Translations under genes and position numbers: made by a program
Notes under the pieces: generated by a model
Seen by the model: the letters and a program-made list of their open reading frames with translations, nothing else
What the model was told of the DNA's origin: nothing
The model's database searches: none
Source of the DNA: Eretmocerus hayati
Taxonomy: Eukaryota; Arthropoda; Insecta; Hymenoptera; Aphelinidae
Assembly (NCBI GenBank): GCA_029851415.1
Contig: CM056742.1
Coordinates: 80,528,748-80,592,747 of the forward strand
DNA length: 64,000 bases
Direction: 5' to 3'
Shown: piece after piece, positions 52,140 through 62,537 of the stretch
How positions within the stretch are numbered: the first letter of the stretch is position 1
Layout of the letters: each line of letters begins with the position of its first letter

Positions 52140-53645
52140 ATTGATAGCAAGTCAGACAACTCGACAAGGGGGCCAAAACAAGGGAAATCCTGCTCAGAGC
52201 CAATTCCCGCGCAGTTAAGACTTCACTGTGCGTCGAGTGGATTTCGCATGGATTAGAACCTTAGATCAAGTGTTCATGAACCATCGAAGATACCCAGATA
52301 ATCCATAACCAGTCAGCATCCTCGGCTATGGGGCTCCAAACAGGAGAGAGTCCAGGTTTGAGCCATTATCCGCGCTTTCGAGACGTCACTGTGGATTGTG
52401 AAAAGTTCCAATGGATCCAAACTCTACAAAGCCGTGAATCGAGTGTCTATGAATCGGCAAACACGCCCGAAAGATTCATTCCAAGTCAGCACCCTTGGCT
52501 ATGAGGCCCAAAACAGGGCGAAATCCTGCTTAGCGCCATCATAAGCGCGGTTCAGACGTCTTTGTAGGTCGTAGAAAGTTTGGATGGACCCAGGACTGCA
52601 CAGAACTCTAAATTGGGTGTTCAAGTACCATTGAAGATGCCCGATTAATTTCTTACCAGTAAGCATCCTCGGCTACGGGGCCGAAAAACAAGGGAGAATC
52701 CTGCCCTAGAGCAATTCTCCGCTCGGTTCAGACGTCACTGTGACGTCACTGGTTGTAGATAGAGACAATGAGCTCAGAACTCTACAGAACCTTTGATCGA
52801 GTGATCATGAACCATCGCAGTGCTTAAAATTCCGTGGAGTGCTGAGTCCATCAGATCTTTTCTCAGTCTATGATGTCGTCTGGGTTGCCCCCAAAATTTC
52901 ACTGGTTCTTTGGACCTATGGCGAAGAGTGCTGACTGACAATGGATTATTTGGGCATCTTCGATGATTTTTGAACAGTCGGCTTAGGGTTCTGTGGAGTT
53001 TTGCATACATTAGGACTCTTTACATCCCACAGTGGCGTCTGAACCGTGCGGATCATGGCTCTAAGCAAGATTCTCTTCTGTTTTTGGCCCCATAGCTAAA
53101 GGTGCTGAGTGGCAAATAATTCTTTCAGCATCCTCAATGGTGATTGGACCCTTGGTCTGAGGTTTTGTAGAGCCCTGCATTCATTGGGAATCCGCACAAC
53201 CCACAGTGACGTCTTAACTACGAGGATACTGGCTCAAAGTTCAATGTCACCCTGTTTTGGGCCTCATGGCCGAGGTTGCTGACCGATAATGAGTTCTTTG
53301 GTCATCCTCGATGATCAACCAGTACATGGTCTAGAGTTTTGTGTAGTTCTGGATTCATTCGAAATGTCTCCAACCCACAGTAACGTCTGAACCGCGCGGA
53401 TGATGGCTTTGAGCATGATTTCGCCCTATCCTGGGCCCCATAGCCGAGGGTACTGACTAGTAATAGAATCTTTGGGCATCTTCGATCGTCCACGAGCACT
53501 CGATCTAGATTTCTGTGCAGTTCTGGATCCATTGGAACTTCCTTCAACCCTCAGTGATGTCTTAACCGCGCAGTGAGCCATGATCTAGTAAGATTCTGCC
53601 GTGTTCCGGGCCTCATGGCCGAGGGTTTAGACTAGTTTTCGATCT
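52140..53645. repeat. Two opposed arrays of degenerate ~170-bp repeats
   Basis: About four plus-oriented units, each with CGCGGTTCAGACGTCACTGTG, AACTCTACAGAAC, AACCATCGAAGATGCCC, CATCCTCGGCTATGGGGC and CAAACAGGGAGAAATCCTG, occupy 52140-52800. Four or five units in the opposite orientation (CCACAGTGACGTCTGAACCGCG and so on) occupy 52800-53645. Spacing of the ACGTC block is about 163-177 bases. The whole is a large decayed inverted satellite-like structure with no gene. Confidence 0.85.
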
Positions 53646-53919
53646 CCCTGGTATCTCTGAAGACTCCTGAGTTCCCAGACCATCGTCAGACAGGTCCCTG
53701 AATGCGATCGAGTTATTTCTATCGCACATCATCGCCCGGAGGGAACTCAGCCTACCCTATAGTTCTCATCTCACCCTGCCCAAGCTCTTGTCCAGACTCA
53801 GCCCAAAATATCGGTTCCCTTTAGGTCTCTTGGCTATTTCGACTACAAAATTCGAGAGTCACGAGGGAGTAATTAAATCCCGTGTAGTTCTGAGTTTTCT
53901 CGAAGCTTCGCTCATCTGC

Positions 53920-54120
53920 GGTGTTTGCTAGCGTAACCTTACGCTAGCGAAAACCATCGTATTCCAGATGAATCATATCACACGTATATTTTGAGGTGAC
54001 ATCCTGCAAGAGATGGAAAATTAATCAGAAATGAGTTATTCCACATCTCCGTACGATCTATGTCAGCCTTGTCTTCGCTAGCGTGAGCATCGGCTAGCGA
54101 AAACTGTCGTATTTCGGGTC
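53920..54120. repeat. Duplicated GCTAGCG hairpins
   Basis: GCTAGCGTAACCTTACGCTAGCG (53928-53950) is a perfect small hairpin followed by AAAACCATCGTATTCC. A similar unit, GCTAGCGTGAGCATCGGCTAGCG with AAAACTGTCGTATTTC, lies near 54076-54116. Confidence 0.65.
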
Positions 54121-54338
54121 CACGACTGGTTATAGATTTTTCTCTTCGGTAATCAATTAGTGATGAAAGAATGATGGGAAGTGGAATTCTTCTGGAGCCG
54201 ATCTGTAAGTTAGTGTTCACTTGCTTCAGGGACCCGTGGACTAAGCATCCCAGTTGATTTATTATCCGGGCGTCATTGAATCTAGTGGCGCTCTTTGGAG
54301 TCAATTTCGAAGAATCTCAAAAATACATACACTACTGC

Positions 54339-55090
54339 TCATAAATTTGTGAACGGTGGACGCACATTCAGCCCCACTTTGAGAAGCAATATCTCAGACT
54401 CTATGCACCGTAGAGCAGTTTTGAAAAGAGCATCTCAAAGAGCAGAAAAATGCTAACTTTTTAGTGGTTTCAATACTCTCTATTGTTTATATCGAAGGTA
54501 CTGGGTGCTGATCAAAAATTAAAAATCTACGAAAATTCTCACTTTCATTGATACACCTACAGTCTTGCTGCTATTGAAGATACGGCAATTCCGCAAACGG
54601 CATCTTGTAGAGCAGAAAAGATGCTATGTGTAGCCATTTTTTGATTATTTTTTCCATTCCGCATGTGAGAACGTAACAGCTGTCAAAACACTCAAAATGA
54701 TAGTTTTTCACCGGAAATTGCATGGAAAACGGCAAAAACCATCATTTTGGGTTTTTGACAGCTCGTACGTCCTCGCACGTGGAATGTGGAAATGATCAAA
54801 AGGTAACTACACATAGCATTTTTTCTGCTCTACAAGATGCCGTTTGCAGAATTGCCGTATCTTCATTTGCAGCAAAACTGCAGGTGTACTCAATGAAAGT
54901 GGAAATCTTTGTAGATTTCTAACTTTTGACCCGCATCTAGTACCTTCGAGACGAATGATGAAGATGATTGAAACCACTGAAAAGTTAGCATTTTTCCTGC
55001 TCTTCAAGGTGCTTCTTTCAGAATTTTCCATCGGATTTCTCGATGAAAATGCGTAGAGTTCGCCCATAAATGCTCGTTTTGAAGTTTGCA
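54339..55090. mobile_element. Decayed foldback element (~375-bp inverted arms)
   Basis: The left arm carries AGAGCAGAAAAATGCTAACTTTTTAGTGGTTTCAAT, GCAAACGGCATCTTGTAGAGCAG and GATAGTTTTTCACC. The right arm carries the reverse complements of these in reverse order, around a centre near 54705. Similarity is perhaps four bases in five by eye. No transposase is present. Confidence 0.8.
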
Positions 55091-55604
55091 TCTCAGTTGA
55101 TTTTTTAAGCATTCTTCCAGCCAAAACGTGGTCCGAGCGTCATTGGATGGGTGACAACCTCTGGTGTTCGTTCGAAGCATTCCCAAAAATACATATCCCG
55201 ACGTAAATCCTGCTTTTCCCCTCATACTGATGTTGAAGTGATGATGAACCCCCGGAGGAGTTGAAGTAACCTCGGTGGGACCTCAAAATTCGACCTCAAG
55301 GTCACCATTAGATTCCGCGTTGAAAATGCATGAAGTTTGCCTATTCATCACATCAGTGAATTTTGCTTCCCAATCGAGTTATTGAATGTTCTTTGCAGCT
55401 CACCGGGTAATTCAGCGTACAACTCTCGTGTGTCTTCGCGTGTCTCACGTTCCCCATGTGGGAAATATATCGATTCTACATGCCCTAACCAACAATTTGC
55501 GCTATTGCAAGTACCTGTTCGGTCCCGTTTCCGAGTGAAGGTTTCCCATGCCCGTGAACGAGCCGTTCTCTCGCGCTTTACGCCGGTCTTGGATGATGCC
55601 AACG

Positions 55605-55770
55605 CAGTTACGGTACCGGATTGGTGAATTCGTTGGAGCCCTCTCTTAAACAGAAAGAAGAGAGGGTTTACCTGTTTCGGATGGTCGTATCGATGCAGGA
55701 ACCAATCCGGAATTGTTGGGAGGTACTGACCAGCCGTGCTCGGTTGTCCGGTCCCTATACACTGTGCGAA
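55605..55770 (+). mobile_element. R1-clade LINE 3' UTR remnant
   Basis: AAGAGAGGGTTTACCTGTTTCGGATGGTCGTATCGATGC and flanking words match, with substitutions, the 3' UTR of R1 copy B (reverse complement of about 10040-10175). It lies on the plus strand and is more diverged than the other copies. No coding sequence is attached. Confidence 0.7.
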
Positions 55771-55774
55771 ACAG

Positions 55775-55935
55775 GGGTGTCAAGCGTGGTAGAGTCCTTC
55801 CCCTCAAGCCCCTCCAGTCATGTGTAGAGCGCGCCGCGGCGTCGCAGGGAAGGGGCTCCTTCGCCGCGAGCCGCGACGCTCTCTGCACTTGACTGGAGGG
55901 GCTTGAGGGGAGGTACTCTACTACGCTTGACACCC
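55775..55935. mobile_element. MITE-like element with ~45-bp terminal inverted repeats
   Basis: GGGTGTCAAGCGTGGTAGAG...CCCCTCAAGCCCCTCCAGTCA at the left is matched by TGACTGGAGGGGCTTGAGGGG...GCTTGACACCC at the right. The roughly 160-base unit is GC-rich inside. GTGCGAAA occurs just outside both ends and might be part of the duplication or an outer repeat. Confidence 0.8.
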
Positions 55936-56839
55936 TTGGTGCGAAAAGAGAAGTGAGAGAGGGGGGTGGAAGAAAGGGTTCCGGATGAAATGCTGTTATC
56001 GCAACTCATTTCACATATCGGTGTACATACACGAGCGCTACTGCAACATATGGTTGCCATATAACTCGAAGGCCATGCGAGAGCATATGACGTGCTAATC
56101 CTCGCGCCCCTCGCCCGCGCTTCATCACGTCTCTCGATGGCTCATCGCTGGCGACTCCCGTACGCTGCCCGGTGTTCATCGCAGGCGCTTCATCAGCGTT
56201 TCTCATGGTCATGTTCGCCTTCTCACCACGTACTGCGTCGCGGAAAACGGACCTTCGAGCGAGCAGCCTTTCTGAGCAACCCAACGTTTGAAATACATAC
56301 ACTTCCTGATCCCGAATGAACCACATCGTGGCACTCCATTCTCACAGCGGTCAACGAAGAGGAGAACCAACAGGGTACAGTCTTGACACTCGGCCCTTTT
56401 CTCACAAATAATAATTTTCTTCAATCGATCTTGGATTGGGAAATCAATCATTCCACTAAATCATGCATTATTCTAGAGTATCCATGGAGCTACTCATATA
56501 TGGAGAGTAACATCTTGGAGATCTACCCTCATAGATAACCGTGGAGGATACATGGGAAATATATCGATAATCAATCCCCAGACCCTTCTTTCCGTAAGAA
56601 AATTCGTGACTGAGAGGCTTTGAACCTATTCCATCGTATTTTGCTTTCAACCCGAGCTCCCTGCAAGAATTCAAAATTCAGAATCTCATGACTTCCGAAT
56701 TCTTCTCAAAGAATATTCCGATCTCTCACGAGAATGAATTTATGCATCCCCCTTCATCGGCTGGGTTACTCCCCTGTCAATAACATTCAAGGACTTTTTC
56801 ACCGCTGACACCTTACTAAGATATCATTCCTTCTTTCAG

Positions 56840-57244
56840 GTCCAAGTAGACGGCCAAATGATTCATCCCGGAGATCCACAAGATGCTTCGAGAGGATCGG
56901 TTGATACGAGTACATCTCCACTAGTGGCCGAGAAGAAAATAGATGATGTCGACTCGAGATCAACGTACAGCCCTTCTTACAATGCAACGATTGTTTCCAA
57001 GTCCAATTCACAAACATTTGTGAGCACGGGACAGGGATCGAATTTCACTCCATATTCTTCCTCAGATTCTAGTCAAGCAACATTTACCTGTCAATCATCT
57101 GTGACTTCTGAATCGAATAGTTTTCCTGGGATAGTAGCCGTTACTCAAGCTAATTTCAACTCTCTCTACAATCAGTCTTGTTCGAGTGATTTCAATCAAT
57201 CTCCTATATCGAAGACGTCAGCAGCGTATGATCAATCAACTTCT
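56840..57244 (+). CDS. Probable host-gene exon (Ser/Thr/Gln-rich)
   Basis: A polypyrimidine tract and AG (ATCATTCCTTCTTTCAG, ending 56839) precede a frame open from the first base, and a consensus donor (GTAAGT) begins at 57245. The exon is 405 bases, exactly 135 codons, phase 0 at both ends. The product begins VQVDGQMIHPGDPQDASRG and is rich in Ser, Thr, Gln, Asn and Tyr (YSSSDSSQATF, NSLYNQSCSSDFNQS), a composition common in activation or disordered regions of regulatory proteins. I recognise no domain and see no partner exon for certain. Confidence 0.5.
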
Positions 57245-57898
57245 GTAAGTTGACCAATTTATGAGATGATCCCGCCTCTGACTCTCCATTCTCATGCATT
57301 CTACTCAACTCACTCCGAGCCCCCCTCCCCCCCTACGAGGGCCACGGACCGAACTAGGGGGACAAAAGCGCACGATTGCACTAGTAGTTGAGCTAAGAGA
57401 ATTCACAACCACCTCGTTCTAGACCACCAAAAATAGATTTATGCAATTTTCCGATGTTTGGGTGCTTACAAAATTGCATAAGATAGCATTCGCGCCTCGA
57501 TCACGAGGTTCCCCGCTTCCGAGCGATTATTTCGACCCTCGCCTGCGGCTCAGGCCGAAACCAATCGCTCAGAAGCGAGCTACAACCTCATAATCTCGGT
57601 GCGAAATCTGCTATTTTAGCCCAGCAGGCACGGATATTTTGACCTGTAAGAAGGTGGTCCAAGTGTACTCTCGTAACTAACTATTCCCCCTCCCCCACCC
57701 CTCATTCCACGCTCGTGTGAAATTTACGTCAATTTTTCCACGGTTCCACTGATCGGATTGTATTGGATCATCTTGTCATGCAGAATAAGACAACAGGCAG
57801 ATTTTTCGCCCAGGAAACTATTCTTTTGCGATGAAATCATCGGGAGACGAGTCCTAGTCACCACCGCTCGGTGTTGCGCAGGGCCATCATCTCGGAAG
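57245..57898. other. Non-coding, GC-mixed stretch
   Basis: No gene is seen. The segment contains a short imperfect inverted repeat (GATTGCACTAGTAGTTGAGC and GCGCCTCGATCACGAGGTTCC.../...CAACCTCATAATCTCGG) and pyrimidine-rich runs, consistent with intron or intergenic DNA after the probable exon. Confidence 0.4.
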
Positions 57899-57899
57899 A

Positions 57900-58078
57900 G
57901 CCTCGACGAGAAGTATCCCTCTGCTCTTTTGCGCCTTTGTGCCCCGTGTATAAGCATAGGCATCGTAGTTGCAGTGGCCACCACGGGGACATTGGCGCCA
58001 CAAGTACGCTCACTTCTTCTATGCTTATACACGGGGCGCAAGGGCGCAAAAAAGCAGAGGAATACTTCTTGTCGAGGC
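57900..58078. mobile_element. MITE-like element with ~60-bp inverted repeats
   Basis: CCTCGACGAGAAGTATCC...CCCGTGTATAAGCATAG (57901-57959) is matched by the reverse complement CTATGCTTATACACGGGGCGC...TTGTCGAGG (58020-58077). The centre is about 60 bases and itself weakly symmetrical. No coding potential. Confidence 0.8.
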
Positions 58079-58518
58079 TTGAAGCGCGTATTCACGCGAG
58101 ATGATTTCCGCTGGGATGGGGGATTCTCGCAGAGTGGAGCAGTAACAGGGATCAGAGTTCGTTTGCTGTCCCAACTTAGGTGAGGGAGTGAGCGACCAGA
58201 GACACACTAAATAGCCCCTGAACGTGAGTAAGTCTGGTAGTTTACGCCAGAGAAGAGTGCAGAGTAGCAGCACCTACTGGACAGTAATCGGAAGCGAAAG
58301 ATCTTGCGGCATCGGGGCGGGCTCATGCGGATTAGTGGGGAGAAAGAGAGAGAATGTGCGAGTACGAGCGATCGTGTTGAGGGAGATTGATTGATTCATC
58401 AATTAGTTTATCGAGAGTTGGAAAGATTTTCCCATTCGCACAAGATGCAAAATTACATGTGAGGTACAAATTATAAACGTAATGAGATTGTTTTGAGTAG
58501 GAGACGCAAGATGGACAA

Positions 58519-58706
58519 TGGTAAAACCTGCTAAATTGGGCACTCTATTTATTGGGCAACTATGGAAAACCTGTCTAGATTGGGCCCTCAAATGTGGAAC
58601 CGAAAGAACCCGTTACTTGTTAAATGCCCTCCGTATATTGGGCACCTGTCTATATTGGACGTTCTTCCCGGAACCGAGGGTGCCCAATTTAGACAAGTTT
58701 TACTGT
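58519..58706. mobile_element. Short MITE with GTAAAACCTG-type inverted ends
   Basis: The left end, GGTAAAACCTGCTAAATTGGGCA, and the reverse complement of the right end, ACAGTAAAACTTGTCTAAATTGGGCA, agree at most positions. Internal copies of TATTGGGCACCTGTC repeat the motif. The ends resemble those of pogo/Tc1-like derivatives, but that assignment is inference. Confidence 0.65.
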
Positions 58707-59289
58707 AGTAGTAGCAGCGGAATTCTCCTGGCAGTGATATGTGAGTTCGGTGATTTCAGTGCTACCTCCGGATAGTGAGGCGCCAATTGGCGTGATTTGC
58801 AGTTTCCAGTGACATTTGCTACACAAGCACAACACCCCACGTATGCTCTTCGGAAGGAGCAAAGACTCCCTAGAGTGACAGGAGTGTGGCTACGAGGTGC
58901 TCACGCGTTGTCCGAGGAAACCACTCATCTCTGTCTATGATGAGCTGATAGTCACACGGCAACTTTTCAATGTGTGTTGTTGACGACGCAATGAAATTGG
59001 TTTCTTTGGGGGGAGGGGGGGGAGAATTCAGAAACCAAACGGATACAATGGCGAAGGACTGCTTGAGTGCTTCTGTCCGGGGTGCTAAGCAGGGAAGCTT
59101 GGGTTTGTTACCTCTCTCGGATTGTTTTAGCCCAGGCCAATCTTGGATTCGGACAAAGCGGGGACGAAGATAAAGAAGTGGACCTGCTCTTCGGTTGTTG
59201 ACCTCGAGTGAACCCATAAGGTACTCTCGTCTTTTCTTAGCTGATAACCAGCCTAAGGCGGTGCGATAGGGTAAAATGTGTGCTATTCA

Positions 59290-60355
59290 GGAAACATTGC
59301 CGTGTTTAAAACGGACACAGAGGTTGGGAAGTCTCTGGAGATTCAGCACTTGGCTCTTCTCCAAGCTCGTACTTCTGTATGGCCGAATAATCAAATTGAA
59401 GTGAAACGTGGCTCTGCACAACCTGCTGTCGAAGCGGACGAGGCAAGGCGCGACTAATCATGCGTAAAGGATACAGTGAGCCATGGATCCGTTTGGAGAG
59501 TTGATTCATTTGAAGTCTCCAATCCGAGTCTGGAGGCACTTTTATCCCCAGGTTATATGATATGCGAAGAGTATGGCAAGGGGGTATCAGCTACAAAAAT
59601 GCTGGAAACTCTGTGTGGTTTGAGTAGTGTGATGTAGGAGATACCAACAAGAATCATATCGACAGTTTCATCGGTGTTGAAAACTAATTCGTTACTCGTT
59701 GCATAGCTTACGATGGTATTGGCATCTTGGGTGCTAAGAGCGATCCGGTTGTGAATATTGGATGGTAGTGCAAGAAGATAGATGTAAGTATCATCGATGG
59801 AGATCTGATGGTAGGAATGACAAAGGACACTTCAAGGTTGTTGATAATAATGAGAAACAGTGAAGGGTCCAGAACACTACCTTGAGGTACCCGAGCGTTG
59901 ATTGACAGCCATTCATTATGCGTTCCGTCTTCAAGCCGTACCAATTAAATACGCAGTTGTGGATAGTCGCGTCACTTGCAAACCAGCGTATGACACGGTC
60001 TGAGCAGCCGATCTGGCGGAGCTTACGTAGTGGAATGACATGTAGAATGGTGTCGAAAGCCTTCGAAGAATTGGGAAATATCGAGACCGTGGCCGTGCGC
60101 TGATCAATGGCTGTGCGGGGATCTTCTAAGATACTGAGAAGCGAGGTTTGAGAGGGATGATGGGCCCGGAAGCCTGATTGATGTGGATCGATAAGATCAT
60201 GGCTGATGAGATGCGCCATGAAATGGTCGTAGACTAGTCTTCCAACGATTCTGGAGGGTTCGGAGAGTTGGGCAATGGGTAGAGTATTGGATGGGGATTT
60301 GGGTGAGGATGATTTCGAGAGTGGTATTATGGAGGAGCACCGAGAGAGGAGAGGA
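59290..60355 (-). pseudogene. CR1/Jockey-like LINE RT fragment, 5'-truncated
   Basis: On the minus strand, frames give IVGRLVYDHFMAHLISHDLIDPHQSGFRAHH, SKAFDTI, PLRKLRQIGCSDRVIRWFASD, then NARVPQGSVLDPSLFLI, a C-terminal HVSLQFDYSAI and related segments. The order follows a CR1-group RT, with at least two frame changes and loss of the YADD region (near 59790-59860 it is garbled). It begins next to a GA/TC tract at 60362. No endonuclease or ORF1 part is present. Confidence 0.75.
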
Positions 60356-60358
60356 GGA

Positions 60359-60361
<3 letters not shown>

Positions 60362-60399
<38 letters not shown>

Positions 60400-60420
60400 A
60401 TTGATTGATTGATTGATTGA
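60362..60420. repeat. (GA)n plus (TTGA)n tract
   Basis: About 35 bases of GA repeat are followed by six TTGA/ATTG units. On the minus strand this reads (ATCA)n then (TC)n, the same tail arrangement as at the LINE 3' ends elsewhere, so it is probably the tail of a minus-strand LINE whose 3' UTR lies at about 60421-60490. Confidence 0.85.
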
Positions 60421-60599
60421 GTATTCATTGAGAGCAGGGGATGAATTCCATATGCCTATAGCGCAGTACAATAAGAAGAACAAATGATAATGATGATATT
60501 TTACCTGGGAGCTCTTACAGTACGACTTATGCTAATTATTGAAATATGTGGAAGGGTATTCCAAGTCCTTGGATATGAATTCACAAGTTCTTATTTCGG

Positions 60600-61140
60600 G
60601 CCACATTGCAACGGGAAGTTGCAGCACGCTTAGGAACCCCTCCTTTCAGCCCTCGTCGTCGCCTTGGAGCTTGTGTACGGAAATTTGATGGTTTCCAACG
60701 GTTTTTGTCGAGGTACGCTCCGAGGCACGACAAGTGGACGAGTTCCAGCATTTTGAATCCAGGGAGTTGCTCTCGCCGCTGGGTGGTGGCAGCACCTTCC
60801 GACCGACCCAACCAAAGCCGCGCGCGCTGACGCAAGCCAGCGGAAGATTGCTTTTTGGCGTCCCGGCATCCTACCTGTGGATATCACGCTATGAGCAACA
60901 AGTGCAGAGCCGGAATTTCCCGGAATTGTGACTACGCGAGTGCGAGTTTCCCCGGTGGAACCATTGAGTGTGCGAGGGCGTGGAAGCTACTTTCGCTGGC
61001 CTCGTGACACTAGTAGATTTCGACTAGGAGAAGGCGAGTGGGCCAGGGTGCGCGTGAGCGAGGATACGCCACGGGAGCTGTTGCAGAAGACGACGACGAC
61101 GACGCTACAGTGTCCCGGGTGACCCGGGCGGTGCATTGCG
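60600..61140 (+). other. GC-rich candidate 5' exon with strong donor
   Basis: A GC-rich stretch with ACGACGACGACGACG-type triplets ends in GCATTGCG followed by GTAAGTGAGC at 61141. This is typical of a non-coding first exon and its intron start. No start codon or protein is claimed, and no promoter element is clear. Confidence 0.3.
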
Positions 61141-61311
61141 GTAAGTGAGCTCAGTGATTTCCCCAGTGATTCTGCCATTTTATGCTAGTTTCTTCTCCTT
61201 CCGGTGCGGGCGGAAATTGTCGCGAGAGCACGGCGAGTCATTGAGGCAAGAAAGTCAAAGGTGCGGGAACATGGGATATTCCTGTGGGGTATGTTTCGGG
61301 GGTGTCTCAGG

Positions 61312-61500
61312 ATCAATTCCCAACAAAAATCAAAATCATCCGCTTGGGGTTTTCAAGATGGAATCAATTTTTCTAATTTTGACTCTGGTTATGGGAACTA
61401 TTACTCTCCAGAATTTCATGCTGACGTTTCTTGGCTTGTCATCGATTCAGTAAAGTCAACGAGAAATACAAATTCGCCTTTTTCTGGTTGGAAATTCTGA
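61312..61500 (+). CDS. Possible terminal exon (Asn/Ser/Tyr-rich)
   Basis: After an AG at 61309-61310 the frame reads AWGFQDGINFSNFDSGYGNYYSPEFHADVSW and ends at a stop at 61500 (GWKF). The composition resembles real coding sequence more than the surroundings, but the acceptor lacks a good pyrimidine tract and I recognise no domain. It could belong with the candidate 5' exon ending at 61140, or be chance. Confidence 0.22.
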   Translation: MNSQQKSKSSAWGFQDGINFSNFDSGYGNYYSPEFHADVSWLVIDSVKSTRNTNSPFSGWKF

Positions 61501-61708
61501 TTGTCTGGAATACCGGGTCAGAAACTCCGGTAAATGCACCAGCAACGATGGAATCTCATGTCAACGCGATAATTAACTATATGGAATGGTTTTGAGTGTC
61601 AATCGCGTAATTATACTATCAGTATGGGTGAGAAAAATACTGGTTGATGGTAACTTTATTAGTAACAACATGTTCGATGACTGAATATATCCAAAACTCG
61701 ATCCAACA

Positions 61709-62479
61709 GATACAGAGACTGAGCAATTCATGTGTGAGATACATTTTCGATCTTAGGAGAGACGAACGCATCACCCCGTTCAGGGAGCGTTTGGGCTGGC
61801 TACGTACTGATCCGCGGAGAATGTACTCCGCAGCTCTTTTGATGCGTAAGATCATGCACTTGGGAGAACCTGGCTACCTAGCTGCGATGTTCACCAGATA
61901 CCAGTCCGAACGCCCCGCACGCGGTGATGCAGAAGAGCGGGCACTCCTGCATCACCGCGAGTTCCTACCATGAGACTTAAGTATGGAAGAAGATCTTTTC
62001 AGGTTCAATGTGCTCACTTGTGGAACTTTCTCCCTCCGGGCTTTCGGCAGCTGGGGAAAATTTCCATATTCAAGAATGCCTTGAAAGGCTATTTACAGAC
62101 ACAGACCTCTCAAAAAATTGATGCGGAGAAAAAACATTATTTTGATCTTTAAATTCCGATGGCCTGGACTCACTTTTACACTGATTCGCTCTTTTCAATT
62201 CGAGTGTAGAATATGTATGACCTCTCGTCAACCGACTGAATTTTTCTGTCATATGACTGTGAGTCCTGCCATTTTTCTTCTCAGATTATATTTCTTTTAT
62301 ATTAATTTTTCTTCCGAAGTTTGTAACTCTTCTAAGCCTCACCCGACTAGTCACAATTTGTGATATCCAAACTACTTGATTACATATTATATTTTATCAG
62401 TGTGCATAATTGATCTGTGATATATGTTACTGTATGTAATTGATCATTTTCTTTCGTCTTCGGACGAATAAATGGGCAT

Positions 62480-62481
<2 letters not shown>
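61709..62481 (+). mobile_element. LINE-2-type element, 5'-truncated 3' end
   Basis: The coding end (IQRLSNSCVRYIFDLRRDERITPFRERLGWL...GEPGYLAAMFTRYQSERPARG, then MRLKYGRRSFQVQCAHLWNFLPPGFRQLGKI) matches the LINE-2 C-terminus at 35150-35548. A small indel with an extra repeat of GCAGAAGAGC/CTCCTGCATCACC words occurs near 61930-61970. Coding stops at 62152, and a 330-base 3' UTR with the GGACGAATAAATGGGCATCAATC end follows, leading straight into a TC tract. Confidence 0.85.

Positions 62482-62534
<53 letters not shown>
62482..62534. repeat. (TC)n microsatellite at LINE 3' end
   Basis: About 26 TC units directly follow GGGCATCAA of the LINE tail. The minus-strand R1 copy E begins immediately after, with TTTTCTTAGGTGGTTG. 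Confidence 0.95.

Positions 62535-62537
<3 letters not shown>

Noticed and set aside
59000..59290. Possible structured RNA or rDNA remnant near GCTAAGCAGGGAAGC
   Set aside because: Short similarity impression only; no extended match or secondary structure that I could support.
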